Positions 7,631 through 15,640 of a stretch of DNA of 64,000 nt are shown here, piece after piece; position 1 is the stretch's first letter; each line of letters starts with the position of its first letter. The position numbers were made by a program, and so were the translations under genes. The notes under the pieces were generated by a model. The model saw only the letters and a program-made list of their open reading frames with translations. It ran no database searches and had not been told where the DNA came from. Source of the DNA: Nocardia cyriacigeorgica GUH-2 (GTDB lineage Bacteria; Actinomycetota; Actinomycetes; Mycobacteriales; Mycobacteriaceae); assembly GCF_000284035.1 (NCBI RefSeq), contig NC_016887.1, positions 6,014,001 to 6,078,000 of the forward strand, written 5' to 3'.

Positions 7631-9676
7631 CTACATCCCGATGCGGCCGCCGTCGGCCTTCCACACCGCGACCACCGACGGGCGCGGCTGGGTGTCGCCA
7701 CCGTCGGGCCAGTGCGAGACCGGCGCGTCGGCCGAGGCACCGTCCTCTTCACCCGGATGCTGCACGCACACCAGCACCCGCTGCTCGGTGATGACCGGTC
7801 CGCAGGTCTCGCCGCCGGCGGGGACGGTGAGGAACTGCTTGGTCTCACCGCGCCGCTCACCCTCGAGGGTCACCGCGAACAGGCCGTCGTTGGACTTCAG
7901 CGCGTTGCCGTCGGTGGAGATCCACAGGTTGCCGTACGGATCGAAGGCCACGTTGTCCGGGCAGGAGATCGGGCTGACCTTGGTCTTGTCGAACCCGCCG
8001 TAGTAGGTGTCGGCGGCGGCCGGGTCACCGCAGACCAGCAGCAGCGACCAGGTGAAGTCGGTGCCCTTGTGGTCGTCGGCGATCTCGAGGATCTGGCCGT
8101 TCTTGTTCTTGATCCGCGGGTTCGCCTCGTCGACGCCTGCCTTGCCGTCCTCGCCGCGCTTGCTGTTGTTGGTGAGCGCGACGTAGACCTTGCCGGTCTT
8201 CGGGTTGGCCTCGAAATCCTCCGGGCGGTCCATCTTGGTGGCGCCCACCTTGTCGCCGGCCAGCCGGGTGAACACCGCGACTTCCTGCGCGCTCATGCCC
8301 TCGACCAGCGATTTCGCGCTGCCGTCTTCCGCGGTCTCCAGGATCGGGATCCACTGCCCCTTGCCGGTGAAGCCCTGATCGGAGGGCACATTGCCGGAGC
8401 CGTCGATGCGGTCGGGGTGATCGCCGGTGAGCTTGGCGACGTAGAGGGTGCCCGCGTCGAGGATGGTCATATTGTGGCGGCGGCTGGCCGCGCCGGTGCC
8501 CGGCTGGATCTTGCGGGACGAGACGAACTTGTACATGTACTCGAACCGCTCGTCGTCGCCGCTGTAGGCGACCACGGTGCCGTCCTCGGTGACGTGGATA
8601 TTGGCCGACTCGTGCTTATTGCGGCCAAGGGCGGAATGCTTGACCGGGGTGGACGCGGGATCCCACGGGTCGATCTCGACGACGTAGCCGAATCGGTTGG
8701 ATTCGTTGGGTTCCTGCGCCACATCGAAACGCTTGTCGAACTTCTCCCAGAAATGCGGGGAATCGACTTCGCCGACACCGTAGCGTTCGGCCCGCTCGGC
8801 GGCCACGGGATCGGCGGGCTTGCCGACAAAATATCCGTTGAAGTTCTCTTCACCGGAAAGCACCGTGCCCCAAGGCGTTACGCCACCGGCACAGTTGGCG
8901 AAGGTGCCCGCGACCTTGGTGCCGGTGGGGTCGGCGGAGGTCTTCACGAAATCGCTGCCGGCGGCCGGGCCGGTGAGCAGGAATTCGGTGTCGGCGGTGA
9001 TGCGACGGTTGTACTTGCCGAACGCCGGGGTGAGTTTGCCGGTGCCGGCTTCACCGGCCACCTCGACCACCGAAAGCCCGTGCGCGGCAATGGTGATGCC
9101 GAACTGTTCGGGCGTCATGGTGTCGCCGTTGAAGCCTTTGAACATGAACGGTTCGGTGGTGTATTCGTGATTGACCACCAGCAGGTAACGATTGGCCTGG
9201 CCTTCGATAGGCAGCAGGGCGGCGAAATCGTTGTTGTAGCCGAATTGTTTGGCCTGCGCGGCGGCGGTCTGGTTGTCGAAGTCGAATTGCGGGGCGTCGG
9301 GGAAGATCGGATCGCCCCAGCGGATCACCACGCCCTGCGCGTAGCCGTCGGGGACGACGACGGCGTCCTCGGTATTGGGCGCCACCGGCGTGAACCCGGT
9401 GCCCGAGCCGGCGTCGGTGTTCGAGGCCGCCTCCGCGCCGTCGTCACCGCAAGCCGCGAGCAAACTGCCCGCGCCCACCGCCAGCACCGCGGCCGCGCCA
9501 CCCTTGAGCACGCCACGCCGCGACATGGCGGAGACGATGTCGCCGAAGTATTCGCCCGCGGACTTGTTGGGCACCTCGTGGAAGCACGCGTTACCGCACT
9601 TGTAGGCGCAGGTGACCGCGGAGCGCGACGACTTGCCGTCGTGCTGCACGAATAGGGCGAGTGGGGTGAAGCTCAC
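7631..9676 (-). CDS. PhoX family phosphatase (DUF839), Tat-exported
   Basis: A 681-residue protein of the PhoX/DUF839 family, calcium- and iron-dependent alkaline phosphatases that release phosphate from organic esters outside the membrane. The N-terminus has the conserved actinobacterial leader block with CAYKCGNACFHEVPN, then a twin-arginine signal SRRGVLKGGAAA (about 52-63) and a lipobox-like LLAACGD. Family blocks such as NHEYT, CAGGVTPWGT, SGEEN and the C-terminal PDNVAFDPYGNLW are present. GTG start at 9674-9676, with a ggagg ribosome site 5 bases upstream. Low-phosphate (PhoP) regulation would be expected, but no clear pho box was seen in the 140 bases upstream. Confidence 0.92.
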   Translation of the reverse strand: MSFTPLALFVQHDGKSSRSAVTCAYKCGNACFHEVPNKSAGEYFGDIVSAMSRRGVLKGGAAAVLAVGAGSLLAACGDDGAEAASNTDAGSGTGFTPVAPNTEDAVVVPDGYAQGVVIRWGDPIFPDAPQFDFDNQTAAAQAKQFGYNNDFAALLPIEGQANRYLLVVNHEYTTEPFMFKGFNGDTMTPEQFGITIAAHGLSVVEVAGEAGTGKLTPAFGKYNRRITADTEFLLTGPAAGSDFVKTSADPTGTKVAGTFANCAGGVTPWGTVLSGEENFNGYFVGKPADPVAAERAERYGVGEVDSPHFWEKFDKRFDVAQEPNESNRFGYVVEIDPWDPASTPVKHSALGRNKHESANIHVTEDGTVVAYSGDDERFEYMYKFVSSRKIQPGTGAASRRHNMTILDAGTLYVAKLTGDHPDRIDGSGNVPSDQGFTGKGQWIPILETAEDGSAKSLVEGMSAQEVAVFTRLAGDKVGATKMDRPEDFEANPKTGKVYVALTNNSKRGEDGKAGVDEANPRIKNKNGQILEIADDHKGTDFTWSLLLVCGDPAAADTYYGGFDKTKVSPISCPDNVAFDPYGNLWISTDGNALKSNDGLFAVTLEGERRGETKQFLTVPAGGETCGPVITEQRVLVCVQHPGEEDGASADAPVSHWPDGGDTQPRPSVVAVWKADGGRIGM

Positions 9677-9816
9677 GGTGCCTCCTGGATCAAGCTGACG
9701 GGCGCACGCTAAACCACCAGGGCGAGTCGAAGACTACGGCAAGATGAACGTCCATCGAATTAGGCAGCCCTCAGTTATCGCCCTGAACAGGACAAATCGC
9801 CACCGACCAACGCCGG

Positions 9817-9954
9817 TCACACTGGTTCGCCCCGTTCCCACGCCTGGAGAATTTCCTCGAGCGTGCGGCGTTCACTCGGCATGCCGAATTCGTCCACCGT
9901 CGACCACGTGCCGTCATCCCACTGCACCCACGCCCGCGGCTCCGGGTCGTTCAC
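9817..9954 (-). CDS. 45-residue hypothetical protein, partner of the upstream small gene
   Basis: Starts with a GTG that overlaps the TGA of the upstream 90-codon gene (GTGA overlap), which argues for translational coupling. The product is short, acidic and Trp-rich (AWVQWDDGTWSTVDEFGMP, then RTLEEILQAWERGE). The first half looks like a compact beta-hairpin and the second like an amphipathic helix. I recognise no family. The pair sits divergent from an XRE regulator, the usual place for small target proteins of such regulators in actinobacteria (compare XRE-DUF397 pairs), but it is not DUF397. Confidence 0.55.
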   Translation of the reverse strand: MNDPEPRAWVQWDDGTWSTVDEFGMPSERRTLEEILQAWERGEPV

Positions 9955-10223
9955 CGCATGAACCGCTCGGCCCGCTGATCCGGAACGATCGCCCCCACCG
10001 CCACCAGAGTTCTGTACGCATCCCGCTTGTGCGGGCAGCTGTCGATGCTGCATTTCCGGTGCGATTGCATGGTGCTGTGCGCCATCCGCGGGGACATGCG
10101 GGGCGCCCGCGCGGTAATAGGAGGTTCGTCCTCCCCGAATGTGTAGGGCAGGACATAGATCAGGGCGAGCAATAAGACGGCAACCGTGCTCGACACAGCG
10201 AACGCGGCGATGTAGTCAGACAT
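9951..10223 (-). CDS. 90-residue protein with one N-terminal membrane helix, hypothetical
   Basis: ATG at 10221-10223 with a ggggg ribosome site 4 to 5 bases upstream. The N-terminal 27 residues form one membrane helix (VSSTVAVLLLALIYVLPY). The rest is basic and contains KCSIDSCPHKRDAYRTLVAV, with two cysteines and a histidine close together. Its stop overlaps the start of the next small gene, so the two form an operon reading away from the XRE regulator. No family recognised. Base composition is like the surroundings. Confidence 0.55.
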   Translation of the reverse strand: MSDYIAAFAVSSTVAVLLLALIYVLPYTFGEDEPPITARAPRMSPRMAHSTMQSHRKCSIDSCPHKRDAYRTLVAVGAIVPDQRAERFMR

Positions 10224-10334
10224 GGGACCCCCTGCGGTTGTCGGGTTTTGGGCCCGCCCGGCGCCGGGGAATGTGGGGCACGCACCCGGCGCCGCGCGGT
10301 GGGGGAACAGTAGGAATGCCGCAGGTTCGTGACG

Positions 10335-10365
10335 GGTACGTTTCGTACCTCGACCGCGGGTACCC
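10335..10365. promoter_or_regulatory. Candidate operators of the XRE regulator
   Basis: Two dyads lie between the divergent small genes and the XRE gene: GGTACG-TTT-CGTACC at 10335-10349 (perfect 6-bp arms) and GGGTACCC at 10358-10365. Both share the core GTACC. Their centres are about 20 bases apart, two helical turns, as expected for cooperative binding by a dimeric repressor, and they lie 45-75 bases before the GTG at 10409. Confidence 0.45.
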
Positions 10366-10408
10366 GGGGCTACGCTGGGAAAAAGGGTTCAGCAGCGGAA
10401 GGGATGCC

Positions 10409-11641
10409 GTGGGGATCAACCCTGTCGAAGACGCTCCGATCGGACTGCGCATCAAACGCCTGCGGGAGCGGGTGGGCATGTCGCGGACGGTGCTCGCCGG
10501 GCTGGTGGGCCGGTCCACCGAATGGCTGAAAGCCGTTGAGAACGGCCGTCTCCAGCCACCACGTCTGCCGATGCTGCTGCGTATCGCGCACGCGCTCGAG
10601 CTCACCGACCTCGCCGAGCTGACCGGGAACGGTGTCGCGGTGCCGGTGGCGATGTTCGCGGGGGAACGTCACGCGGCCCTCACCGCGGTGCAGGCCGCGC
10701 TCACCGACTATCGGCTGGCCCCGGCCTCGAAGCCGGCGAACGTCGGCCACCTGGCCCAACGGCTCCGCCAAGCCTGGGCTATCCGGCACGCAAGCCCGGA
10801 CCATCGGACCCAACTGGGAAACTTGCTTCCCGCGCTGATCAAGGATGCTCAGGGCGCCGTGCGCGCCGGGAGTGACCAGCGTCGCGAGGCGCGGCGAGTG
10901 CTGGCTGGGGTGTATCAGCTGGCCGACTTCTACGTCGCCTATCAGCCCGCGCCCGAACTGGTGTGGCTGGTGGCGGACCGCGCGCTCGCCGAGGGCTACG
11001 ATGCCGACGACCCCTACGTGATCGCCTGCGGGGCATGGGCGATGACGCAGGCGCTGCGTGACTCGGGCCGATGGGAGGAGGCCATCGCGCTGGCACGCAC
11101 GGCGGTCGACGGGCTGGTGCCCTACCTCGACCGGGACACGACGCCCGACGACTGGCGCGGCATCGCCGGCGCACTGCATGCCGAGGTCGCCTACGTCCAC
11201 GCCCGTCGTGGCCGGCACGGCGATGCCTGGTCCTACTGGGAGAAGGCCGAGGCAACCGCGCGGGCGCTGGGGCCGGACTATCGCCATATCCAGACGTCGT
11301 TCTCGATTCCGGTGCTGGCGGCACATGCCACGACACTCGGAGTGGAGCTGCGCCGCTCCGGCGAAGCCCTGCGCGCGGCCCGCGGCTTCGACGCCGATCA
11401 GATCGCGTCGATCCCCCGCCGCAGCCGCCACTTCATCGAGGTCGCCCGCGCGCACGACCAGCGTGACGAGCCGGTGGCGGCGCTGGCGCTGCTGGACAAG
11501 GCGGTGCGCACCGCACCGGAGACCGTCAAGTACAACGGCCACGCTCGCGACATCCTGCACACCCTCCTGCGGAAGCCGCCCTCGGGTATGCGGGACGACG
11601 TTCATGCGCTGTGCCGCGAGATCGGTCTCGCGCCGGCGTAG
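10409..11641 (+). CDS. XRE-type helix-turn-helix regulator with TPR-like sensor region
   Basis: A 410-residue regulator. Residues about 8-65 form an XRE helix-turn-helix (IKRLRERVGMSRTVLAGLVGRS, ending in the WLKAVENGRLQPPRL recognition block). The remainder is all-alpha with TPR-like spacing (AWAMTQALRDSGRWEEAIALAR, AEVAYVHARRGRHGDAWSYWEKAE and others), a layout common in actinobacterial regulators that respond to peptides or small partner proteins. The GTG start at 10409 is chosen for its ggaaggg site 6 bases upstream; the frame is open further left but that part overlaps the operator dyads. Two small genes are transcribed divergently and are the likely targets or partners. Confidence 0.88.
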   Translation: MGINPVEDAPIGLRIKRLRERVGMSRTVLAGLVGRSTEWLKAVENGRLQPPRLPMLLRIAHALELTDLAELTGNGVAVPVAMFAGERHAALTAVQAALTDYRLAPASKPANVGHLAQRLRQAWAIRHASPDHRTQLGNLLPALIKDAQGAVRAGSDQRREARRVLAGVYQLADFYVAYQPAPELVWLVADRALAEGYDADDPYVIACGAWAMTQALRDSGRWEEAIALARTAVDGLVPYLDRDTTPDDWRGIAGALHAEVAYVHARRGRHGDAWSYWEKAEATARALGPDYRHIQTSFSIPVLAAHATTLGVELRRSGEALRAARGFDADQIASIPRRSRHFIEVARAHDQRDEPVAALALLDKAVRTAPETVKYNGHARDILHTLLRKPPSGMRDDVHALCREIGLAPA

Positions 11642-11796
11642 GCGGCCCTCCGCACGGCGACCGCCATCTCGGATGAGCTGCCACCCGATGTCGCGCAACC
11701 TCGCGGCGGAGCTGGTCACGCACGGCGGCAAGATCATCGCGCGCGACGCCCGCTCGCTTGCGACGCGGCTCGGCGTCACCGCCTAGCGCACATCGC

Positions 11797-11853
11797 CGAG
11801 AGTCACATGGCTGAGGCAAACGTCGAGAAGGCACCTCAGCCATGTAGCTCTCG
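11797..11853. repeat. Long palindromic element, copy A
   Basis: A perfect 12-bp inverted repeat, ACATGGCTGAGG (11805-11816) and CCTCAGCCATGT (11834-11845). It is extended after one mismatch and one wobble by CGAGAG/CTCTCG (11797-11802 and 11848-11853), giving a stem of about 20 pairs with a 17-base loop. There is no T-tract, so it is not a canonical terminator. A related element sits near 24.35 kb. It lies in a 328-base gap (11642-11969) after the XRE gene. The first part of that gap reads through a short open frame ending in a helical-looking NLAAELVTHGGKII stretch at about 11700-11786, which I cannot assign. Confidence 0.6.
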
Positions 11854-11969
11854 CGAGGGGTGCTCGGTCGCAGCGGGATTGGGGGGGCTGAGGGCCTGGG
11901 TCTGCGTGGTTACGGTGGTGTCTGGTTCCCGCCAGCTATTGGTCTCCGCTCTTCCTACCGTCGGTCGAT

Positions 11970-13193
11970 GTGACTACTCATTTCGTCGACGACACCCGTG
12001 ACGAGCTGCGGCTGCGCGGGTCGGTTGTGTTGTTCATGTCGCTTGCGGCCGCGCTCGGGACGTCGACCATCTATCCGCTGCAACCGGCGATCGCGGAGGT
12101 GGCCGGGTCGTTGCACGCGTCGATCGCGGTGGTCGGGTTCGCGCTGGCGGGCGGGCCGATCGGGTATCTGGTGGGGCTGGTGCTGCTGGTTCCGCTGGTC
12201 GACCGGTTCCCGCCCGGGCGGACGCTCGCGATACAGTTCGGGGCGTTGGGGGTCGCGTTGGCGGTGAGTGCCGTCGCGGATCGGGCGTGGCAGGTTGGGC
12301 TTCTTATCGGCGTCGTCGGTGCGTGTTCTGCGGTGGGCGCGAGCCTCAGTTCGCTGGCCGGGCGGCTGGCTCCGGCGCGCAGGCGAGCCACGATCCTCGG
12401 CATCGTCACCGCGGGCATATCCGCCGGGATCCTCGCGGGCCGGATCGCGGGTGGGTGGTTGGCCGACGCGATTGGTTGGCGCGGAATGCTTTTGGTCTTC
12501 GCCGCTGCCTGCCTGTGCGCCGCCGGGCTGTGCGCGGTGCTGCTGCCGGGTACCGCGGGTACGGCCGAGCTTCGCTATCTTGCGACGCTGCGCTCGCTGC
12601 CGGGCTTGTTCGTCCGGCACGTCACGCTGCGGATTGCCGCGGTATGCGGCGCGCTGTGGTTCTTCGCGTTCTGCGCGGTGTGGGCCGGGCTCGCGGTCGC
12701 GCTCTCGGCGCCGCCGTTCTCCTACTCCGCCGAGCAGATCGGCCTGTTCGCGCTGGCGGGTCTGGCAGGTATCCCGGCCACGCAGGTGGCGGGCCGCTGG
12801 ACCGATCGGGTGGGTGCCGCACGCGTCATCCTGCTCGGTCTCGCACTGGCCGGTGCCGCTGTCATCGTCGCCGGCCTGACCCTCGCGAATGCCGTCGCCG
12901 TGCTGATCTGCCTCGCGTTGTTCGATGCCGGACTCTTCGCCGCGCAAGTGGCGAATCAGAGCACGGTGCTGGCCATCGACCCCCACGCTCCCGCCCGATT
13001 CAACAGCGCGTACATGCTGGTGTACTTCGTCGGCGGCAGCCTCGGGACCGCTTGCGGCGCAGCGTCCGTCGAGCGGTTCGGCTGGTCGGCTACCGCGCTG
13101 GCAGCGGCCGGGGCCATCGGACTCGCCGCCGTGATCGCCGTGATCAACGGTCGCGGCCCGGTGAAGTCCGGGGCGCGAGCGCTGATCTTCTGA
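11970..13193 (+). CDS. Major facilitator superfamily transporter
   Basis: A 407-residue protein with about twelve predicted membrane helices in two halves. Typical drug/metabolite-exporter features are seen: a GPIGYLVGLVLLVPLVDRFPPGR loop (motif A-like, between helices 2 and 3), and AGISAGILAGRIAGGWLADAIGWR around helices 5-6 (motif C-like). The family moves solutes with proton coupling across the inner membrane; the substrate is not predictable. The N-terminus is DDTRDELR before helix 1. GTG start at 11970 (GTG ACT ACT CAT). No regulator is adjacent, so I cannot say how it is controlled. Confidence 0.88.
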   Translation: MTTHFVDDTRDELRLRGSVVLFMSLAAALGTSTIYPLQPAIAEVAGSLHASIAVVGFALAGGPIGYLVGLVLLVPLVDRFPPGRTLAIQFGALGVALAVSAVADRAWQVGLLIGVVGACSAVGASLSSLAGRLAPARRRATILGIVTAGISAGILAGRIAGGWLADAIGWRGMLLVFAAACLCAAGLCAVLLPGTAGTAELRYLATLRSLPGLFVRHVTLRIAAVCGALWFFAFCAVWAGLAVALSAPPFSYSAEQIGLFALAGLAGIPATQVAGRWTDRVGAARVILLGLALAGAAVIVAGLTLANAVAVLICLALFDAGLFAAQVANQSTVLAIDPHAPARFNSAYMLVYFVGGSLGTACGAASVERFGWSATALAAAGAIGLAAVIAVINGRGPVKSGARALIF

Positions 13194-13457
13194 GGCGTCT
13201 ACCAGTGCATCCGGAACGGCATGAAGATGAAGCCCGTCGGCCCCGGCGGGGGCGGCAGCTGCCAAACCGCCGCTGTTCCTGGTGCATCATCGGCGTCGGC
13301 CCGACGGGGCGGCCGCCGCATCGCAGGGGGAATGTTGTCTCGAATTCCCCGGCGTCGCCCTGGTTTCGACGGGAGAGGCGCGGCCACGGGCGCGAGCGAA
13401 CCGGCAATCTCGGATACGCTGCCGACGGAAACTCTGTTGGGGGATGCGAGGTAGTGG

Positions 13458-13928
13458 ATGGACTCATCGGCGATCGCGGCAGCGGCAGGTGTGGCAACGG
13501 CGCTGATTGCCCTCGTCGCGGCTTCGCTGGTGGTGTGGCAGGTGACCGAGATGCGGAAAACCACCAACGCCAGTGCTTTCAAGGCCGTGTACGACATGCT
13601 CCAGGACGAGCGCATTCGGCAGGATCGGCGGCTTGTCATGCGGGAGCTGCGGTTTCGTGAACTCGGCGCGTGGACCGAAGAGGAGATCCTGCGGGCCGAA
13701 CGCGTCTGCCACAGCTACGACTGCGTGGCCATCATGTGCCGCAACGGATACATCCCGACCGTCGTCGTCGCCGATTCCTGGGGCGATTCGCTGCGCACCT
13801 GCTGGAGCGTGCTGCGGCCGCTGGTCGAGAAGTACCGCGCCGATCGTGGCGCACCGGAACTGTGGGACGACTTCGCCTGGCTGGCCGGGCGAGCCACCGA
13901 ACTGCACGGCCGCAGGCAATCGGCGTAG
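13458..13928 (+). CDS. DUF4760-like single-helix protein
   Basis: A 156-residue protein with one N-terminal membrane helix (about residues 4-27) and a soluble helical domain containing TTNASAFKAVYDMLQDE, RQDRRLVMRELRF and ERVCHSYDCVAIMCRNGYIP. This arrangement matches the DUF4760 family of short membrane-anchored proteins of unknown function. The start is the ATG at 13458 following a weak gaggtag site. The 264-base gap before it contains no gene that I trust; a minus-strand frame of 40 codons ending at 13199 is listed among the rejected items. Confidence 0.72.
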   Translation: MDSSAIAAAAGVATALIALVAASLVVWQVTEMRKTTNASAFKAVYDMLQDERIRQDRRLVMRELRFRELGAWTEEEILRAERVCHSYDCVAIMCRNGYIPTVVVADSWGDSLRTCWSVLRPLVEKYRADRGAPELWDDFAWLAGRATELHGRRQSA

Positions 13929-13981
13929 CCCCGCGATCCCACGCTTGACCTCGAGCATGGTTGAGATTCGACGATGGGTGC

Positions 13982-14428
13982 ATGAGTATTCGGGATAACG
14001 AGGTGCCGGTGATCGCGGACGACAGCGTCGACCATGCAGCGGATCGGGCAGCGATCGAGGCGATCATCGCCAGAGTCGAGCAGGCCTACAACACCAACGA
14101 TGCCGAGTTGATGGTGCAGGACCTGGCCGCGAACGCGGTGGTCGGGAACGCCGTCGGGGTGTTGCAGCACGGACGTGCGGCGGTGCTGGAAGCGAGCCGG
14201 GCGGGGCTGGCCGGATTCCTGAAGGACGAGTACGTCCGATACGAGGTGACCGACATCGGGTTCCTGCGCCCGGATGTCGCGATCGCGCACAAGGCGGCGC
14301 GGGCAGTCACCGCCGAGGGTGCGCCCATCGACGTCGACCCGGCGATGATCGCGCTGTACGTGCTGGTCAAACAGGACGGGCGATGGTGGGTCGCGGCTCG
14401 GCAGAACACGCTGGTGCCGCAGGGGTGA
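13982..14428 (+). CDS. SgcJ/EcaC-like NTF2-fold (SnoaL-type) protein
   Basis: A 148-residue protein of the NTF2-like fold. It begins with the helix RAAIEAIIARVEQAYNTNDAELM, followed by VVGNAVGVLQHGRAAVLEA, HKAARAV and a C-terminal strand set KQDGRWWVAARQNT. Those features match the SgcJ/EcaC group: a small cavity-forming domain that binds or transforms small molecules. No catalytic residue can be named with certainty. The ATG at 13982 is preferred; an in-frame earlier start exists but lacks a ribosome site and homology. It converges with a deazaflavin-dependent enzyme. Confidence 0.78.
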   Translation: MSIRDNEVPVIADDSVDHAADRAAIEAIIARVEQAYNTNDAELMVQDLAANAVVGNAVGVLQHGRAAVLEASRAGLAGFLKDEYVRYEVTDIGFLRPDVAIAHKAARAVTAEGAPIDVDPAMIALYVLVKQDGRWWVAARQNTLVPQG

Positions 14429-14501
14429 GAGCCCAGCGGGCAGCGTTATGGCCGGGCCGTACTGGCTGCGGCGGGACCTCGGTGCAGACTGCCGGACCGA
14501 C

Positions 14502-14912
14502 CTACGGCTCGGCCCGGGTGAGCGCGACCACCGGGATGAGCCGCCGGGTCTTCTTCTCGTGGTCGGCGAACCACGGGTAGGTCTGCTTGAGCATCGCCCA
14601 GACCTGCTCGCGCTCCTCACCTTCCAACGGCGTCGCGCACGCGTCGTAGGTTTCCTCGCCCACCTCGACGACGACCTTCGGATGCCGGACCAGGTTCGAG
14701 TACCAGTCCGGATGACGGGGTGCGCCCATGCTGGATGCGATCACCAGCAGCCGGTCGCCGTCGCGGTGGAACATCATCGGCGCGGTGTGCGGGCGCCCGC
14801 TGCGGCGACCGGTGGTGGTCAGCAGGAGCAGACGATCCCGATGCATCCCGTCGGGATCTTCACCTGCCCGGAACTTCGCGATCGTCTCTTGATTGATCCG
14901 CGCCAGATCCAC
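14502..14912 (-). CDS. Deazaflavin (F420)-dependent nitroreductase family protein
   Basis: A 136-residue member of the Ddn/split-barrel family that uses reduced cofactor F420 and is abundant in mycobacteria and nocardiae. Characteristic stretches are LLTTTGRRSGRPHTAPMMF, VIASSMGAPRHPDWYSNL (the conserved G.P..P.W..NL) and PKVVVEVG, with PWFADHEKKT near the end. Substrates may be quinones or nitro compounds; the exact one is unknown. The GTG at 14910-14912 is chosen because gggagg lies 4 bases upstream; the open frame runs 18 codons further but that part is not conserved. Probably a single gene. Confidence 0.87.
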   Translation of the reverse strand: MDLARINQETIAKFRAGEDPDGMHRDRLLLLTTTGRRSGRPHTAPMMFHRDGDRLLVIASSMGAPRHPDWYSNLVRHPKVVVEVGEETYDACATPLEGEEREQVWAMLKQTYPWFADHEKKTRRLIPVVALTRAEP

Positions 14913-14931
14913 CGCACCTCCCGCATCCTGT

Positions 14932-15102
14932 TCAGCGATAGACGTCAGAACGTTTGGGTACCACAAATATACGAATCATCGACTCGGCGTCATCTACCTC
15001 GTAGACGGTCCGGTACTGGCCGATTCGTATCCGCCAGTCGATACGTCCGACGAGTTTCTCGGCGCCGGCCGGTGGTGGCGCGGATGGGGACGTTTTCAGT
15101 GC
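14932..15102 (-). pseudogene. 5'-truncated RelE/ParE-family toxin
   Basis: The minus-strand frame ends in GAEKLVGRIDWRIRIGQYRTV followed by YEVDD and KRSDVYR. This is the second half of a type II toxin of the RelE/ParE fold (family pattern EKL.GR..WRIR.GDYR..YE.DD....I..V.HR.DVYR). About 56 codons remain. The first half, including helix 1, is missing: the frame runs into the 3' end of the His-rich gene instead. No antitoxin gene (RHH or Phd type) is present on either side. The usual catalytic-tail Arg and Tyr are retained, but without the N-terminal helices a functional toxin is unlikely. Confidence 0.62.
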
Positions 15103-15392
15103 TCGTCGTAGTGGCCGTCGTGGCGGGCGTGCCGGTGGCCGTCGTGGATGTAGTCGACGTGGTCGCCGTGCGGGACCGCGACGTGACCGCAGCCTTCGCC
15201 GTGGACGTGGTCGTGCGGGCTGCATTCGGTGTGGCCGCTGGGCTCACATTCGTCGTAATGGCCCTCGTGTTCGCGGTGCAGGTGACCGTCGTGGACGTAG
15301 TCGACGTGATCGCCGTGCGGCACGGCAACGTGGCCACAGGTGGGGCCGTGCTTGTGCTCGTGTTCGGTGTGCTGAGCGTGTGCTGTCGTCAT
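15096..15392 (-). CDS. Histidine-rich metal-binding protein with two internal repeats
   Basis: Ninety-eight residues, 26 of them His. Two copies of the block CGHVAVPHGDHVDY-x-HDGH are separated by a shorter His/Cys stretch (CEPSGHTECSPHDHVHGEGC). Each repeat ends in HxGHYDE. Related proteins in mycobacteria and nocardiae are often labelled as zinc-transport-associated; the composition argues for Zn(II), Ni(II) or Co(II) buffering, but no transport segment exists, so it is a soluble metal sink or chaperone at most. ATG start with an agaagga site 5 bases upstream. A dyad about 40-65 bases upstream may be its operator. Its 3' end abuts the ParE relic. Confidence 0.8.
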   Translation of the reverse strand: MTTAHAQHTEHEHKHGPTCGHVAVPHGDHVDYVHDGHLHREHEGHYDECEPSGHTECSPHDHVHGEGCGHVAVPHGDHVDYIHDGHRHARHDGHYDEH

Positions 15393-15432
15393 CAGAATCC
15401 TTCTTCCCGCAGGGGTCAGGTGGAACCGAAGA

Positions 15433-15455
15433 GCACTTCACACATTACCAAGTGC
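15433..15455. promoter_or_regulatory. Candidate operator upstream of the His-rich gene
   Basis: GCACTT - 11 bases - AAGTGC, perfect 6-bp arms, centred 52 bases before the ATG of the His-rich protein. The interval is AT-rich compared with its surroundings (acattacca in the spacer). It does not match the Zur box I know from actinobacteria; a metal-responsive ArsR-type or other repressor is possible. Confidence 0.35.
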
Positions 15456-15489
15456 GCATGAATAGTGAAGGTCGGCGAGCGCCGAATAT

Positions 15490-15640
15490 TCAGCCGAACG
15501 TGCTGCGTAGAGCGTCGTCGGCGCCCAACCAGGCGGCGGCGTGTGCCGATATTACGCGCGCGAGCTCGTCCGGAGCGTCTTGCGCGACGAGGTGCCCGGC
15601 CGAGGGCACGCCGACACGCGCCACGCGGTTGCGGCCCTTC
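15490..15640 (-). pseudogene. C-terminal relic of an alpha/beta-hydrolase
   Basis: On the minus strand the last 45 or so codons read VARVGVPSAGHLVAQDAPDEL, ending at a TGA at 15490-15492. This is the characteristic end of alpha/beta-hydrolase-fold enzymes (VPGAGHLVAEDAPDEL with the catalytic His). No nucleophile elbow or earlier strands are found upstream, where the frame has no resemblance to the family. It is therefore a fragment. It shares this short region with the ParE relic, so the interval looks like a site of repeated gene decay. Confidence 0.45.

Noticed and set aside
13199..13321. A 40-codon minus-strand frame ending FIFMPFRMHW between the MFS and DUF4760 genes
   Set aside because: No ribosome site, no conserved feature that I recognise; it could be a real small gene but cannot be supported.
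15393..15480. Zur box in front of the His-rich gene
   Set aside because: The dyad present (GCACTT/AAGTGC) does not resemble the TGAAAAT-type Zur sites of actinobacteria.
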